From Leclercia sp. 29361 (lineage in GTDB: Bacteria; Pseudomonadota; Gammaproteobacteria; Enterobacterales; Enterobacteriaceae), in NCBI RefSeq assembly GCF_011290365.1, contig NZ_CP049786.1, forward strand, positions 1,054,001 to 1,118,000: a stretch of DNA of 64,000 nucleotides, read 5' to 3'. Made by a program: the position numbers and the translations under genes. Shown here in pieces: positions 12,418 through 22,170 of the stretch. The notes beneath the pieces are model-generated. The model was given only the letters and a program-made list of their open reading frames with translations, had not been told where the DNA came from and did not search any database. Within the stretch, counting starts at the first letter, position 1. Each line of letters opens with the position of its first letter.

Positions 12418-14265
12418 GTGTTAAACCGTTATCCTTTGTGGAAGTACGTCATGCTGGTCGTCGTCATTGTCGTCGGCCTGCTGTATGCGCTTCCCAACCT
12501 GTATGGTGAGGATCCGGCTGTTCAAATCACTGGCGCGCGCGGCGTCGCCGCCAGTGAGCAAACGCTGATCCAGGTCCAGAAAACTTTACAAGAAGAAAAA
12601 ATTACCGCTAAGTCTGTGGCACTGGAAGAGGGCGCTATTCTTGCTCGCTTCGACTCCACCGACACGCAGCTCCGCGCTCGTGAAGCGCTGATGGGCGTGA
12701 TGGGTGATAAATATGTCGTGGCGTTGAACCTTGCTCCTGCAACGCCGCGTTGGTTAGCTTCTATCAACGCGGAGCCGATGAAACTCGGTCTCGACCTGCG
12801 TGGCGGCGTACACTTCCTGATGGAAGTGGATATGGAAACCGCCCTTGGCAAACTCCAGGAACAAAACATCGACAGCCTGCGTAGCGATCTGCGCGAAAAA
12901 GGCATCCCTTACACCACCGTGCGTAAGGAAGATAATTACGGGATGAGCATCGCGTTCCGCGACAGCACTGCCCGTAATCAGGCGATGGATTACCTGACCC
13001 AGCGTCATCGCGACCTCGTCCTCTCCTCTCAGGGCAGCAACCAGCTGCGTGCGGTGATGACCGATGAACGTCTGAAAGAAGCGCGTGAATACGCGGTTCA
13101 GCAGAACATCAACATCCTGCGTAACCGTGTTAACCAGCTTGGTGTTGCTGAACCGCTGGTACAGCGTCAGGGTGCTGACCGTATCGTGGTTGAGCTGCCG
13201 GGTATCCAGGATACCGCGCGTGCGAAAGAGATTCTGGGCGCAACCGCGACCCTCGAATTCCGTCTGGTGAACACCAACGTCGATCAGTCCGCTGTCGCGT
13301 CAGGCCGCGTTCCGGGCGACTCTGAAGTGAAGCAGACCCGTGAAGGCCAGCCGGTTGTGATGTACAAGCGGGTGATCCTGACCGGTGACCACATCACCGA
13401 CTCGACCTCCAGCCAGGACGAATACAACCAGCCGCAGGTTAACATCTCGCTTGATAGCGCCGGTGGTAACATCATGTCTAACTTCACCAAGGACAATATC
13501 GGTAAACCGATGGCGACCCTGTTCGTGGAGTACAAAGACAGCGGTAAAAAAGATGCGAACGGTCGCTCCATCCTGGTGAAAGAGGAAGAGGTGATTAACA
13601 TCGCCAACATCCAGTCTCGCCTGGGTAATAGCTTCCGTATCACCGGTATCAACAACCCGAACGAAGCACGTCAGCTCTCGCTGCTGCTGCGTGCCGGTGC
13701 GCTGATTGCGCCGATTCAGATTGTTGAAGAGCGGACCATCGGTCCAACTCTGGGTATGCAGAACATCACTCAGGGTCTTGAAGCCTGTCTGGCCGGTCTG
13801 GCGATCTCCATCATCTTCATGATCTTCTTCTATAAGAAGTTTGGTCTGATTGCGACAAGCGCGTTGATTGCGAACCTGGTGCTGATCGTCGGCATTATGT
13901 CCCTGCTGCCGGGGGCGACGCTGACCATGCCGGGGATCGCAGGTATCGTCTTAACCCTTGCGGTGGCGGTCGATGCTAACGTACTGATCAACGAACGTAT
14001 CAAAGAAGAGTTGAGCAACGGGCGTTCAGTACAACAGGCGATCGACGAAGGTTACCGTGGTGCGTTCAGTTCCATCTTCGATGCGAACATCACCACGCTT
14101 ATCAAGGTTCTTATCCTGTACGCAGTCGGTACTGGTGCCATTAAAGGTTTTGCTATCACTACCGGTATCGGTGTGGCGACCTCAATGTTTACCGCTATCG
14201 TCGGCACCCGTGCCATCGTGAACCTGCTGTACGGCGGCAAGCGCGTTAAAAAGCTGTCTATCTGA
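12418..14265 (+). CDS. secD: Protein translocase subunit SecD
   Basis: An RND-superfamily membrane protein that, with SecF, uses the proton gradient to pull secreted proteins through SecYEG. The 615 residues match E. coli SecD: membrane helix 1 at the N-terminus, a large periplasmic region with P1 subdomains, then five helices from about residue 450. The GLDLRGG motif near residue 125 is diagnostic. The start codon is GTG with a strong AAAGGGAAC upstream. secF follows after 10 bases. Confidence 0.98.
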   Translation: MLNRYPLWKYVMLVVVIVVGLLYALPNLYGEDPAVQITGARGVAASEQTLIQVQKTLQEEKITAKSVALEEGAILARFDSTDTQLRAREALMGVMGDKYVVALNLAPATPRWLASINAEPMKLGLDLRGGVHFLMEVDMETALGKLQEQNIDSLRSDLREKGIPYTTVRKEDNYGMSIAFRDSTARNQAMDYLTQRHRDLVLSSQGSNQLRAVMTDERLKEAREYAVQQNINILRNRVNQLGVAEPLVQRQGADRIVVELPGIQDTARAKEILGATATLEFRLVNTNVDQSAVASGRVPGDSEVKQTREGQPVVMYKRVILTGDHITDSTSSQDEYNQPQVNISLDSAGGNIMSNFTKDNIGKPMATLFVEYKDSGKKDANGRSILVKEEEVINIANIQSRLGNSFRITGINNPNEARQLSLLLRAGALIAPIQIVEERTIGPTLGMQNITQGLEACLAGLAISIIFMIFFYKKFGLIATSALIANLVLIVGIMSLLPGATLTMPGIAGIVLTLAVAVDANVLINERIKEELSNGRSVQQAIDEGYRGAFSSIFDANITTLIKVLILYAVGTGAIKGFAITTGIGVATSMFTAIVGTRAIVNLLYGGKRVKKLSI

Positions 14266-14275
14266 GGAGTGCGTT

Positions 14276-15247
14276 GTGGCACAGGAATATACTGTTGAAC
14301 AATTGAACTACGGCCGTAAAGTCTGGGACTTTATGCGCTGGGACTACTGGGCCTTCGGCATTTCAGGTTTTCTGCTGATTCTGTCCATCGCCATTATGGG
14401 CGTGAAGGGCTTTAACTGGGGGCTCGATTTCACCGGTGGTACGGTGATTGAGATTAACCTGGAAAAACCGGTCGATATGGACCAGATGCGTGAGTCGCTG
14501 CAGAAGGCGGGCTTCGAAGAGCCGCTGCTGCAGAACTTCGGCAGCAGCCGCGACATCATGGTGCGTATGCCGCCGGTTCATGATGCCAACGGCAGCCAGG
14601 AGCTGGGCAGCAAGGTTGTTAACGTGATTAACGAAACAACCAGCCAGACCGCAACCGTTAAGCGTATTGAATTCGTCGGCCCGAGCGTGGGTGCGGATCT
14701 GGCCCAGACCGGTGCGATGGCACTACTGGTGGCGCTGATCTCCATCCTGGTATATGTCGGTTTCCGCTTCGAGTGGCGTCTGGCGGCCGGGGTGGTTATC
14801 GCCCTGGCGCACGACGTGGTGATCACCATGGGCGTTCTGTCGCTGTTCCATATCGAGATCGACCTGACCATTGTGGCCTCGTTGATGTCGGTTATCGGTT
14901 ACTCGCTGAACGACAGTATCGTGGTATCGGACCGTATCCGTGAAAACTTCCGTAAGATCCGTCGCGGTACGCCGTACGAGATCTTTAACGTGTCGTTGAC
15001 CCAGACGCTGCACCGTACCTTGATCACCTCCGGGACCACCCTGATGGTGATCCTGATGCTGTATCTCTTCGGCGGCCCGATTCTGGAAGGCTTCTCGCTG
15101 ACCATGCTGATCGGTGTTTCCATCGGTACGGCTTCATCCATCTACGTCGCGTCCGCGCTGGCACTGAAACTTGGCATGAAGCGCGAGCACCTGCTTCAGC
15201 AGAAAGTGGAAAAAGAAGGGGCGGATCAGCCGTCCATTCTGCCGTAA
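14276..15247 (+). CDS. secF: Protein translocase subunit SecF
   Basis: Partner of SecD, 323 residues with six membrane helices. The family motif GLDFTGG is near residue 47, and the helix-4 region has conserved polar residues ([23 protein letters not shown]). The start codon is GTG, preceded by GAGGAGTG. It is the last gene of the operon, and a terminator follows. Confidence 0.98.
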   Translation: MAQEYTVEQLNYGRKVWDFMRWDYWAFGISGFLLILSIAIMGVKGFNWGLDFTGGTVIEINLEKPVDMDQMRESLQKAGFEEPLLQNFGSSRDIMVRMPPVHDANGSQELGSKVVNVINETTSQTATVKRIEFVGPSVGADLAQTGAMALLVALISILVYVGFRFEWRLAAGVVIALAHDVVITMGVLSLFHIEIDLTIVASLMSVIGYSLNDSIVVSDRIRENFRKIRRGTPYEIFNVSLTQTLHRTLITSGTTLMVILMLYLFGGPILEGFSLTMLIGVSIGTASSIYVASALALKLGMKREHLLQQKVEKEGADQPSILP

Positions 15248-15272
15248 GGCATTGTCTGATGCGTGACGAAAT

Positions 15273-15299
15273 CCCGGTCTTATGGCCGGGCTTTTTTTT
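15273..15299 (+). terminator. Terminator after secF
   Basis: GC-rich hairpin (CCCGG ... CCGGG) followed by eight T residues, ending the yajC-secDF unit. Confidence 0.8.
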
Positions 15300-15304
15300 G
15301 CCTG

Positions 15305-15340
15305 CTCCTGACAAACACTCCTGACAGTATGCTGTCAGGA
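15305..15340. promoter_or_regulatory. Likely operator for the YafY-like regulator
   Basis: A perfect inverted repeat with nine-base arms (TCCTGACAG at 15319-15327 and CTGTCAGGA at 15332-15340, four-base centre) lies about 50 bases before the VOC gene. The half-site CTCCTGACA is also present 13 bases upstream in direct orientation (15305-15313). The position before a VOC gene paired with a WYL-type repressor suggests autoregulation. The repeat is seen; its use as an operator is inferred. Confidence 0.6.
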
Positions 15341-15388
15341 GGCCTGGCGTAGACTCCTTCTGAACCTAAACAACAGGCAGGAGGATGT

Positions 15389-15754
15389 ATGAAAAGTGTG
15401 ATTAACTGGTTTGAAATTCCGGTCGCGGATATGGATCGTGCCATCAAATTTTACGAGCCGGTGCTGCAGGTGACGCTGAAGCGCGAGCAAATGGACGTTG
15501 CCGAGCTGGCCATTTTCCCCCATGAGGATCCGGCCACCGGCGGCGCGCTGGCAAAATTTGACGGCATTACACCCTCGTCGCAGGGCGCTATTATTTACCT
15601 GCATACTGACAACCTTGCGGCCACGCTGGATCGCGTTTCGTCTGCTGGCGGCGCATGCGTGTTTGGCCCACTTGAGCTGCCGCGCGGTATTGGCACCATC
15701 GCGCTGTTTACCGACAGCGAAGGCAACCGGGTTGGACTTCATCAACCCGCCTGA
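15389..15754 (+). CDS. VOC superfamily (glyoxalase/bleomycin-resistance-like) protein
   Basis: A 121-residue single-unit protein with the paired beta-alpha-beta-beta-beta modules of the vicinal oxygen chelate fold. The N-terminal WFEIPVADMDRAIKFYE and the C-terminal FTDSEGNRVGLHQ are typical. Such proteins bind a metal or a small hydrophobic substrate as dimers; this one cannot be given a reaction from sequence. A strong CAGGAGG ribosome site precedes the ATG. The regulator gene follows after 25 bases, so the two probably form an operon controlled by it. It replaces yajD, which lies after secF in E. coli. Confidence 0.85.
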   Translation: MKSVINWFEIPVADMDRAIKFYEPVLQVTLKREQMDVAELAIFPHEDPATGGALAKFDGITPSSQGAIIYLHTDNLAATLDRVSSAGGACVFGPLELPRGIGTIALFTDSEGNRVGLHQPA

Positions 15755-15779
15755 TATTCACCTGTAAAGCGAAGAACCC

Positions 15780-16460
15780 ATGACCCGACGCGCCGACCGC
15801 TTGTTCCAGATTGTGCAGATCCTGCGTGGCAGGCGGCTAACAACCGCAGCGCATCTGGCGGACAGGCTCGGCGTGTCGGAACGCACGGTCTATCGCGATA
15901 TCCGGGATCTGTCGCTCTCTGGCGTGCCGGTGGAAGGGGAGGCGGGAAGCGGGTATCGCCTGATGACGGGCTTCGACCTGCCGCCGCTGATGCTGACCAA
16001 CAAGGAGTCCGAGGCGCTGATGGTGGCGATCCGCCTGCTGAAAACCTGGGGCGGGGAGTCGCTGTCGCGTGAGCTGGAATCGGCCCAGGAAAAGGTGCTG
16101 GCGATCCTGCCGGAGGAGAGCCGTCGCAAGGCCGAGCAGACCCGGATCTACGCCCCGGACATTGCCCTTCAGCCGCACTCCCGCAGCGGCTTCGATGTGA
16201 TCCATCAGGCGATCTCCGCTCAGCGGGTGCTGGGCCTGCACTATCGGGATGAGAGTGGGCAGTTATCCTCCCGGGACGTTCAGCCGCTGGGGTTGTTCTT
16301 CTGGGGCGAGCACTGGCTGCTGGCGGCCTGGTGCGAACGGCGTGATGACTACCGCTGTTTCCGGCTCGACAGGTGTCTGAATATCACGATAACGGACAGA
16401 CGCTTTAGCGAAAGTGCGGAGCGTTCGCTGGCGGATTTTTTGAGGAAGGTGAAGCAATAA
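15780..16460 (+). CDS. YafY-like HTH/WYL-domain transcriptional regulator
   Basis: A 226-residue regulator with an N-terminal helix-turn-helix of the HTH_11 (DeoR-like) type (about residues 5-60, with LADRLGVSERTVYRDI as recognition region) and a C-terminal WYL ligand-binding domain (about 135-225), whose conserved part here reads LHYRDE and PLGLFFWGEHWLLAAWC. It belongs with the family often called YafY and commonly paired with a VOC or DinB-like gene, as here. Its ligand is unknown. The palindrome at 15319-15340 is its likely target. Confidence 0.85.
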   Translation: MTRRADRLFQIVQILRGRRLTTAAHLADRLGVSERTVYRDIRDLSLSGVPVEGEAGSGYRLMTGFDLPPLMLTNKESEALMVAIRLLKTWGGESLSRELESAQEKVLAILPEESRRKAEQTRIYAPDIALQPHSRSGFDVIHQAISAQRVLGLHYRDESGQLSSRDVQPLGLFFWGEHWLLAAWCERRDDYRCFRLDRCLNITITDRRFSESAERSLADFLRKVKQ

Positions 16461-16462
16461 GA

Positions 16463-16548
16463 TGCCGGGTAGCGGCTACGCCTTACCCGGCCTACGGTTA
16501 GTGCGGCCTGATGCCCTCACCCCGACCCTCTCCCACGGGAGAGGGCGC
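16463..16548. repeat. REP element followed by a second enteric intergenic repeat
   Basis: Positions 16463-16496 show a REP-type hairpin (GCCGGGTAGCGGC ... TTACCCGGCCTAC), and about 16509-16548 a different repeat with CCCTCACCCCGACCC / TCTCCCACGGGAGAGGG that is common between genes in this group. Both lie between convergent genes. Confidence 0.75.
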
Positions 16549-16556
16549 AAACATAA

Positions 16557-16584
16557 AAAACGGCAACCCGAAGGTTGCCGTTTT
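16557..16584. terminator. Bidirectional terminator between the YafY-like gene and tsx
   Basis: Twelve-base perfect stem including A/T tracts (16557-16568 with 16573-16584) and a CGAA tetraloop. Confidence 0.9.
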
Positions 16585-16617
16585 GCTTTTATTTCGCCAC
16601 CCGGCATAACTACAGGA

Positions 16618-17502
16618 TTAGAAGTTATAACCCACAACCAGGTAACCACCCCAGCCGGTAGAACGGACGCTGAAGTCGCCGTCGCCGAAGTTCAGGCTGG
16701 CGTCGTCGTTCCACTGGCCACCGTTGTGCCAGTAACGCGCCACAACAGAGTAGTGCCAGTGATCGTAGTTCAGCGCCAGGATGTGGCTGGAGGCGATGGA
16801 GTCATTGGTGCGCGCTTTCTTACCGTTCAGGTCACGGAAGTCGTCGTTGCCCAGGTCTGAGCCCCAGTCAAAGTTGGTGAAGCCGATGTAGCTCAGGTTG
16901 CCGCCCCACAGCTGGGTGATTGGCACAAAGTATTTCACTTTGAAACGGTAGCCATCCCACTCGTTTTCGTTCGCTGCACCGTAGTTCTGCCACTGGTATT
17001 TGGCATACACGTTCATGGACAGGCTCATCGGCAGACCGGTGTCGATGTCAGTACCCAGACCCATGTACCAGGTGCTCTGACGACCAGACTTGTTGCGGCC
17101 CATGTCGTAGATGTAGTTGTTTGCGACGTACCACTCTTTGAACGGACCAAACGCCAGGCTGGTGCCGGTCAGTTTATCGATGGAGAAGCGCGGTTCGATC
17201 TCCATGAACAGTGGGGAACCGTGGTTCCAGATACCTTTCGCATCAGTGTTACCACCGAAGAAGACCGGTGCATCCATGTAACCATAGAAATCAAACCAGT
17301 CTTTCTTAGCGAACGCTTCGTATTCCAGGTAGGTATCGTTGCGGATCTGCGGTCCAAAACGGGTGTGGTAGCTGCCCACAACGTTAACGCTCTGGTGCCA
17401 CCAGTCGGAAACGTATTCTGGTTTGTCGTTTTCTGCTGCCTGCACAGCGAAAGTTGAAGAAAGTGCCAGCGCTGCACCGGCTGCCAGTAATGTTTTTTTC
17501 AT
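16618..17502 (-). CDS. tsx: Nucleoside-specific outer-membrane channel Tsx
   Basis: A 12-stranded outer-membrane barrel that lets nucleosides and deoxynucleosides pass and serves phage T6 and colicin K in E. coli. The 294 residues match the family. A signal peptide of 22 residues ends in VQA, and the mature protein begins [18 protein letters not shown]. The C-terminus ends in Phe (GYNF), the usual signal for the BAM machinery. The upstream region is long and AT-rich with CRP-like sites. Confidence 0.97.
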   Translation of the reverse strand: MKKTLLAAGAALALSSTFAVQAAENDKPEYVSDWWHQSVNVVGSYHTRFGPQIRNDTYLEYEAFAKKDWFDFYGYMDAPVFFGGNTDAKGIWNHGSPLFMEIEPRFSIDKLTGTSLAFGPFKEWYVANNYIYDMGRNKSGRQSTWYMGLGTDIDTGLPMSLSMNVYAKYQWQNYGAANENEWDGYRFKVKYFVPITQLWGGNLSYIGFTNFDWGSDLGNDDFRDLNGKKARTNDSIASSHILALNYDHWHYSVVARYWHNGGQWNDDASLNFGDGDFSVRSTGWGGYLVVGYNF

Positions 17503-17599
17503 AATGATGCCACTGATTTGAAATCCCTTACGGGAGTGAAAAAGGCGCGAATTGCGTTTCTAAATATTTCGTATTTCTGGGAGCCTATTATAGGAATCC

Positions 17600-17690
17600 T
17601 TGCTCACAAAAATATGTGTTGTTTCACAGTTCTCTCACATACGTAATCGATTGCGTTCACGTTTGCGTATTTTTAACGGAGCGGATTGTA
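17600..17690 (-). promoter_or_regulatory. tsx control region with CRP-like sites
   Basis: On the minus strand the sequence contains AACTGTGAAACA, ATTTTTGTGAG and TATGTGAGAG, which resemble the CRP half-sites known at the E. coli tsx P2 promoter, plus a GTGAACGCAATCG stretch resembling CytR sites. The resemblance is by eye, and exact sites need alignment to the E. coli promoter. Confidence 0.5.
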
Positions 17691-17731
17691 ATAGCAAACA
17701 TTTCTGTTGCCAATGTTTGTAAATAAAGAGG

Positions 17732-17754
17732 GCGGAACGTGTAACACGTTCCGC
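17732..17754 (-). terminator. Hairpin just downstream of yajI
   Basis: Ten-base perfect stem (17732-17741 with 17745-17754) and three-base loop, a few bases after the yajI stop. No T run follows on the minus strand directly, so termination is plausible but weak. Confidence 0.45.
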
Positions 17755-17761
17755 AGGGGGA

Positions 17762-18301
17762 TTATTGCGCGACGGGCTGAATATCGTGGATACGGATGAA
17801 ACCGAGCTGATCGGGGGTCAGGCCATTTAGCTGAAGCGGAATGTCAACATCGCTGGGTGCCAGCACGCTGGCCGGAGCATTAATCAGCTGGGTCTGGACG
17901 TTCACTTCCTGGAAGCTGTCGGTCGTGCCCTGGATCTGGCCCCATTCCACGGTGGCGCTGAATGCTGGCAGCGGATCGTTTGATTCCCCCTGGATACGCA
18001 GCGTGGCGCGGGTACCGTCGGCGTTCGGCGCCGCGTTCACCAGTGACATCTTCAGCGTACCAATCTGGCTGTTCAGCCGGGCAGGGGTATTCGACCCTGG
18101 CAGCAGATAGACGCCGCTGGTCGATTTAGCGTTCAGCGCATTCTGCTGAGTGATCTTGACGGTTTCCTGGTTGAGCTTGTTCATGGTGGTATTCAGTGAA
18201 CTGATGCTCTGATTCATCTGGCGCACTTCGCTTTGCTGTGCACAGGCGCTGAGGCTAAAAAGGCTTCCCAGCAGCAAAACATGTAGGTAACGTCTTGTCA
18301 T
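17762..18301 (-). CDS. yajI: Lipoprotein YajI
   Basis: A 179-residue predicted lipoprotein of unknown function, the same length as E. coli YajI. The N-terminus MTRRYLHVLLLGSLFSLSAC holds a lipobox with the Cys to be lipidated at residue 20. A coiled-coil stretch with QMNQSISSLNTTMNKLNQE follows (about 27-50), then a beta-rich C-terminal domain. The frame is open to 18346, but the start at 18301 gives the proper signal peptide. Confidence 0.92.
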   Translation of the reverse strand: MTRRYLHVLLLGSLFSLSACAQQSEVRQMNQSISSLNTTMNKLNQETVKITQQNALNAKSTSGVYLLPGSNTPARLNSQIGTLKMSLVNAAPNADGTRATLRIQGESNDPLPAFSATVEWGQIQGTTDSFQEVNVQTQLINAPASVLAPSDVDIPLQLNGLTPDQLGFIRIHDIQPVAQ

Positions 18302-18442
18302 GGCAATTATTTCCCTGAAATAACGGATTCTGCTAAGGGTAGTCAACGACGCTGCCCCGCGTATAGATCCTTTATCTCAAAAACGCTCCTTCTTTGTTGT
18401 CAGCCCAGTTCAGGGTAAAATGGAGCTCAGTCAACCCGATAG

Positions 18443-18904
<462 letters not shown>

Positions 18905-18908
18905 GCAT

Positions 18909-20012
18909 ATGCAGGATGAGATTTACATGGCGCGAGCGCTGAAGCTGGCGCAGCGCGGTCGTTTTACGACCCATCCCAACCCCAATGTCGGCTGCGTTAT
19001 CGTTAAAGATGGCGAGATCGTCGGGGAAGGTTTTCACTATCGTGCCGGTGAGCCGCATGCTGAAGTGCATGCCCTGCGTATGGCCGGCGAGAAGGCGCGC
19101 GGTGCCACCGCCTACGTCACGCTGGAACCCTGCAGCCATCACGGGCGTACGCCGCCGTGCTGCGATGCGCTGATAGCGGCCGGTGTCTCCCGGGTTGTCG
19201 CGGCGATGCAGGATCCCAACCCGCAGGTCGCCGGTCGCGGCCTGTATCGCCTGCAGCAGGCGGGGATTGAGGTCAGCCATGGCCTGATGATGAGTGAAGC
19301 TGAGCGCCTGAACAAAGGCTTCCTCAAGCGGATGCGTACCGGTTTTCCCTATATTCAATTGAAGCTGGGCGCCTCACTGGATGGCCGCACGGCGATGGCC
19401 AGCGGTGAAAGCCAGTGGATCACCTCCCCGCAGGCAAGGCGCGATGTGCAACGTCTGCGCGCGCAAAGCCATGCTATTCTCACCAGCCATGCCACCGTTT
19501 TGGCCGACGATCCGGCATTGACCGTGCGCTGGGATGAGCTGAACGCCGACACCCAGAAATTGTACCCGCAAGAGAATTTGCGCCAGCCGCTGCGCATTGT
19601 GGTCGACCGGCAGAACCAGGTTACCCCTGAGCACCGCATTGTGCAGCAGCCCGGGGAAACCTGGTTTGCCCGCACTCAGGAAGATGAGCGCTGCTGGCCC
19701 GAAGGTGTGCGCAGCATTCTGGTGCCGGAGCACAATGGGCACGTGGATTTAGTGGTGCTGATGATGTTGCTGGGCAAACAGCAGATCAACAGTATCTGGG
19801 TAGAAGCGGGCCCGACGCTGGCCGGCGCGCTGTTGCAGGCCGGGCTGGTGGATGAGCTGATTGTCTATCTGGCGCCTAAACTGTTAGGCAGCGACGCCCG
19901 AGGCCTGTGCGTGTTACCAGGGCTGGAAACGCTGGCGGATGCGCCAGCATTTAACTTTAGCGAGATACGCCCGGTTGGACCGGATCTCTGTCTCCACCTG
20001 ACCACCGCGTAA
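18909..20012 (+). CDS. ribD: Bifunctional riboflavin deaminase/reductase RibD
   Basis: Catalyses deamination and then NADPH reduction of the pyrimidine intermediate in riboflavin synthesis. The 367 residues equal E. coli RibD. The N-terminal cytidine-deaminase-like domain carries the zinc ligands in HAEVHA and EPCSHHGRTPPC; the C-terminal reductase domain begins near residue 147. The frame runs upstream inside nrdR, but ATG 18909 gives the family N-terminus MQDEIYMARAL. Confidence 0.97.
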   Translation: MQDEIYMARALKLAQRGRFTTHPNPNVGCVIVKDGEIVGEGFHYRAGEPHAEVHALRMAGEKARGATAYVTLEPCSHHGRTPPCCDALIAAGVSRVVAAMQDPNPQVAGRGLYRLQQAGIEVSHGLMMSEAERLNKGFLKRMRTGFPYIQLKLGASLDGRTAMASGESQWITSPQARRDVQRLRAQSHAILTSHATVLADDPALTVRWDELNADTQKLYPQENLRQPLRIVVDRQNQVTPEHRIVQQPGETWFARTQEDERCWPEGVRSILVPEHNGHVDLVVLMMLLGKQQINSIWVEAGPTLAGALLQAGLVDELIVYLAPKLLGSDARGLCVLPGLETLADAPAFNFSEIRPVGPDLCLHLTTA

Positions 20013-20102
20013 GGCTTGCCTAAATAGGGAAGCAGTGCGCAAAATATTATGATAAAATCCGCCCCCCTGCGGGGCCACCAAATGAACCCGTTAAGGAAGA
20101 GT

Positions 20103-20573
20103 ATGAACATTATTGAAGCAGCCGTTGCTACCCCGGACGCTCGCGTCGCCATCACCATTGCGCGTTTCAACAACTTCATCAACGACAGCCTGCTGGATGG
20201 TGCTATTGACGCCCTGAAACGTATCGGCCAGGTGAAAGACGAAAACATTACCGTTGTCTGGGTTCCGGGTGCTTACGAACTGCCACTGGCAGCGGGCGCA
20301 CTGGCGAAAACCGGCAAATACGATGCGGTAATTGCGCTGGGTACAGTGATTCGTGGCGGTACCGCTCACTTTGAATATGTTGCCGGTGGCGCAAGCAACG
20401 GTCTGGCGCACGTGGCACAGGATGCAGAAATTCCTGTCGCGTTCGGCGTACTCACCACTGAAAGTATTGAACAAGCCATCGAACGTGCTGGCACCAAAGC
20501 CGGTAACAAAGGTGCAGAAGCTGCACTGACCGCGCTTGAAATGATCAATGTATTGAAAGCCATCAAGGCCTGA
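20103..20573 (+). CDS. ribH: 6,7-dimethyl-8-ribityllumazine synthase RibH (RibE in E. coli)
   Basis: Condenses the RibD pathway product with dihydroxybutanone phosphate; forms a 60-subunit capsid. The 156 residues match E. coli. Substrate-site segments include [23 protein letters not shown] with the catalytic His, and [12 protein letters not shown]. The start at 20103 was chosen over upstream in-frame codons because it gives [16 protein letters not shown] and has an AAGGAAGAG ribosome site. nusB follows after 21 bases. Confidence 0.97.
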   Translation: MNIIEAAVATPDARVAITIARFNNFINDSLLDGAIDALKRIGQVKDENITVVWVPGAYELPLAAGALAKTGKYDAVIALGTVIRGGTAHFEYVAGGASNGLAHVAQDAEIPVAFGVLTTESIEQAIERAGTKAGNKGAEAALTALEMINVLKAIKA

Positions 20574-20594
20574 TTTTTTTGTAAGGGGAATTCC

Positions 20595-21014
20595 GTGAAA
20601 CCTGCTGCTCGTCGCCGCGCCCGTGAATGTGCCGTTCAGGCACTTTACTCCTGGCAGTTGTCCCAGAACGACATCGCTGATGTTGAATACCAGTTCCTGG
20701 CGGAACAAGACGTCAAAGACGTTGACGTCGTGTACTTCCGTGAACTGCTGTCGGGAGTGGCGACTAATAGCGCGTATCTCGACGGTCTGATGAAGCCGTA
20801 CCTGTCCCGTCTGCTCGAAGAGCTGGGTCAGGTTGAAAAAGCGGTGCTGCGTATCGCCCTGTTTGAACTGGCTAAACGTGATGATGTGCCTTACAAAGTG
20901 GCCATCAACGAAGCGATCGAGCTGGCGAAAACCTTCGGTGCTGAAGACAGTCACAAATTTGTGAATGGCGTGCTGGATAAAGCTGCACCTGCGATCCGTC
21001 CCCGTAAAAAGTGA
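20595..21014 (+). CDS. nusB: Transcription antitermination protein NusB
   Basis: All-helical protein that binds boxA RNA with NusE (S10) and is needed for rRNA antitermination. The 139 residues equal E. coli NusB. The Arg-rich N-terminus [20 protein letters not shown] is the RNA-binding helix. The start codon is GTG, with AAGGGGAA upstream. A terminator follows. Confidence 0.98.
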   Translation: MKPAARRRARECAVQALYSWQLSQNDIADVEYQFLAEQDVKDVDVVYFRELLSGVATNSAYLDGLMKPYLSRLLEELGQVEKAVLRIALFELAKRDDVPYKVAINEAIELAKTFGAEDSHKFVNGVLDKAAPAIRPRKK

Positions 21015-21022
21015 TCCGCAAG

Positions 21023-21068
21023 CCGGAGTTTCGTATCGCCTTTGGGCGGTACGGGCTCCGGTTTTTTT
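21023..21068 (+). terminator. Terminator after nusB
   Basis: Long hairpin with CCGGAG ... CTCCGG ends and an inner CGCC/GGCG stem, then seven T residues. It lies between nusB and thiL, so thiL probably also has its own promoter or relies on readthrough. Confidence 0.8.
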
Positions 21069-21092
21069 ATTTTCTTTGCTGAGGCATAACGC

Positions 21093-22064
21093 ATGGCATG
21101 TGGCGAGTTTTCCCTGATTGCCCGTTATTTTGACCGAGTCAGAAGCTCGCGTCGCGATGTGGAAACCGGCATCGGCGACGATTGTGCACTTCTTAATATC
21201 CCCGAAAAACAGACGCTGGCAATCAGCACCGACACCTTAGTGTCTGGTCACCATTTTCTGCCGGATATCGATCCTGCCGATCTGGCCTATAAAGCGCTGG
21301 CGGTGAACGTGAGCGATCTGGCGGCGATGGGGGCCGATCCGGCGTGGTTAACGCTGGCTCTGACCCTGCCAAAAGTCGATGAAAGCTGGCTTGAGGCCTT
21401 TAGCGACGCGCTGTTTGAACAGCTTAACTATTACGATATGCAGCTGATCGGTGGCGATACTACCGCCGGTCCGCTGTCGATGACCCTGGCGATCCACGGC
21501 TATGTGCCTAATGGACGCGCACTCAAACGGTCTGGCGCGAAACCGGGCGACTGGATTTACGTCACCGGTACACCGGGAGATAGCGCCGCGGGCCTGGCTG
21601 TCTTGCAGAATCGCCTAACCGTAGAGCGTGCCGATGACGCGGCCTATTTTGTGCAACGCCATCTGCGTCCGACCCCGCGCATTCTGCACGGCCAGGCGCT
21701 GCGCGATCGCGCCAGCTCGGCTATCGATCTCTCGGATGGCCTGATCTCCGATCTGGGCCATATTCTGAAAGCCAGCGGCGTGGGCGCGCGGATCGACCTC
21801 GATCTGTTCCCGCTATCTGAGGCGATGCGCAGGCATGTTGAGCCTGAGCAGGCGTTGCGCTGGGCGCTCTCCGGCGGTGAAGATTATGAGCTGTGCTTTA
21901 CCGTGCCTGAGCTGAATCGCGGGACGCTGGATGTGGCGTTAGCCAATCTGGGTGCCGGGTTTACCTGTATCGGCCAGATCATGCCGGAAAGCGAAGGGAT
22001 GCAGTTCGTGCAGAACGGCGCGCCGGTGACGCTCGACTGGAAAGGGTACGATCACTTCGCGTGA
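21093..22064 (+). CDS. thiL: Thiamine-monophosphate kinase ThiL
   Basis: Phosphorylates thiamine monophosphate to the active diphosphate, using ATP. The 323 residues are two shorter than E. coli ThiL, with the end reading GYDHFA and then the stop. Motifs of the PurM-like fold are present: [33 protein letters not shown] and [10 protein letters not shown]. In E. coli the next gene, pgpA, overlaps the end of thiL. Here no pgpA follows; a REP element begins within about 25 bases. Confidence 0.97.
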   Translation: MACGEFSLIARYFDRVRSSRRDVETGIGDDCALLNIPEKQTLAISTDTLVSGHHFLPDIDPADLAYKALAVNVSDLAAMGADPAWLTLALTLPKVDESWLEAFSDALFEQLNYYDMQLIGGDTTAGPLSMTLAIHGYVPNGRALKRSGAKPGDWIYVTGTPGDSAAGLAVLQNRLTVERADDAAYFVQRHLRPTPRILHGQALRDRASSAIDLSDGLISDLGHILKASGVGARIDLDLFPLSEAMRRHVEPEQALRWALSGGEDYELCFTVPELNRGTLDVALANLGAGFTCIGQIMPESEGMQFVQNGAPVTLDWKGYDHFA

Positions 22065-22084
22065 TGTTAGCATTGTGCGGTTTG

Positions 22085-22170
22085 TGCCGGGGGCGCTGTG
22101 CTTGCCCGGCCTACAGCACTATGCACGCTTCGTAGGCCGGGTAAGGCGAAGCCGCCACCCGGCTTTTTTA
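22085..22170. repeat. REP/BIME element between thiL and yajO
   Basis: Two inverted REP units: GCCGGGGGCGCTGTGC ... GCCCGGCCTAC and GTAGGCCGGGTAAGGCG ... GCCACCCGGC, ending in a T run that may also terminate the convergent genes. It occupies the position where pgpA lies in E. coli. Confidence 0.85.
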
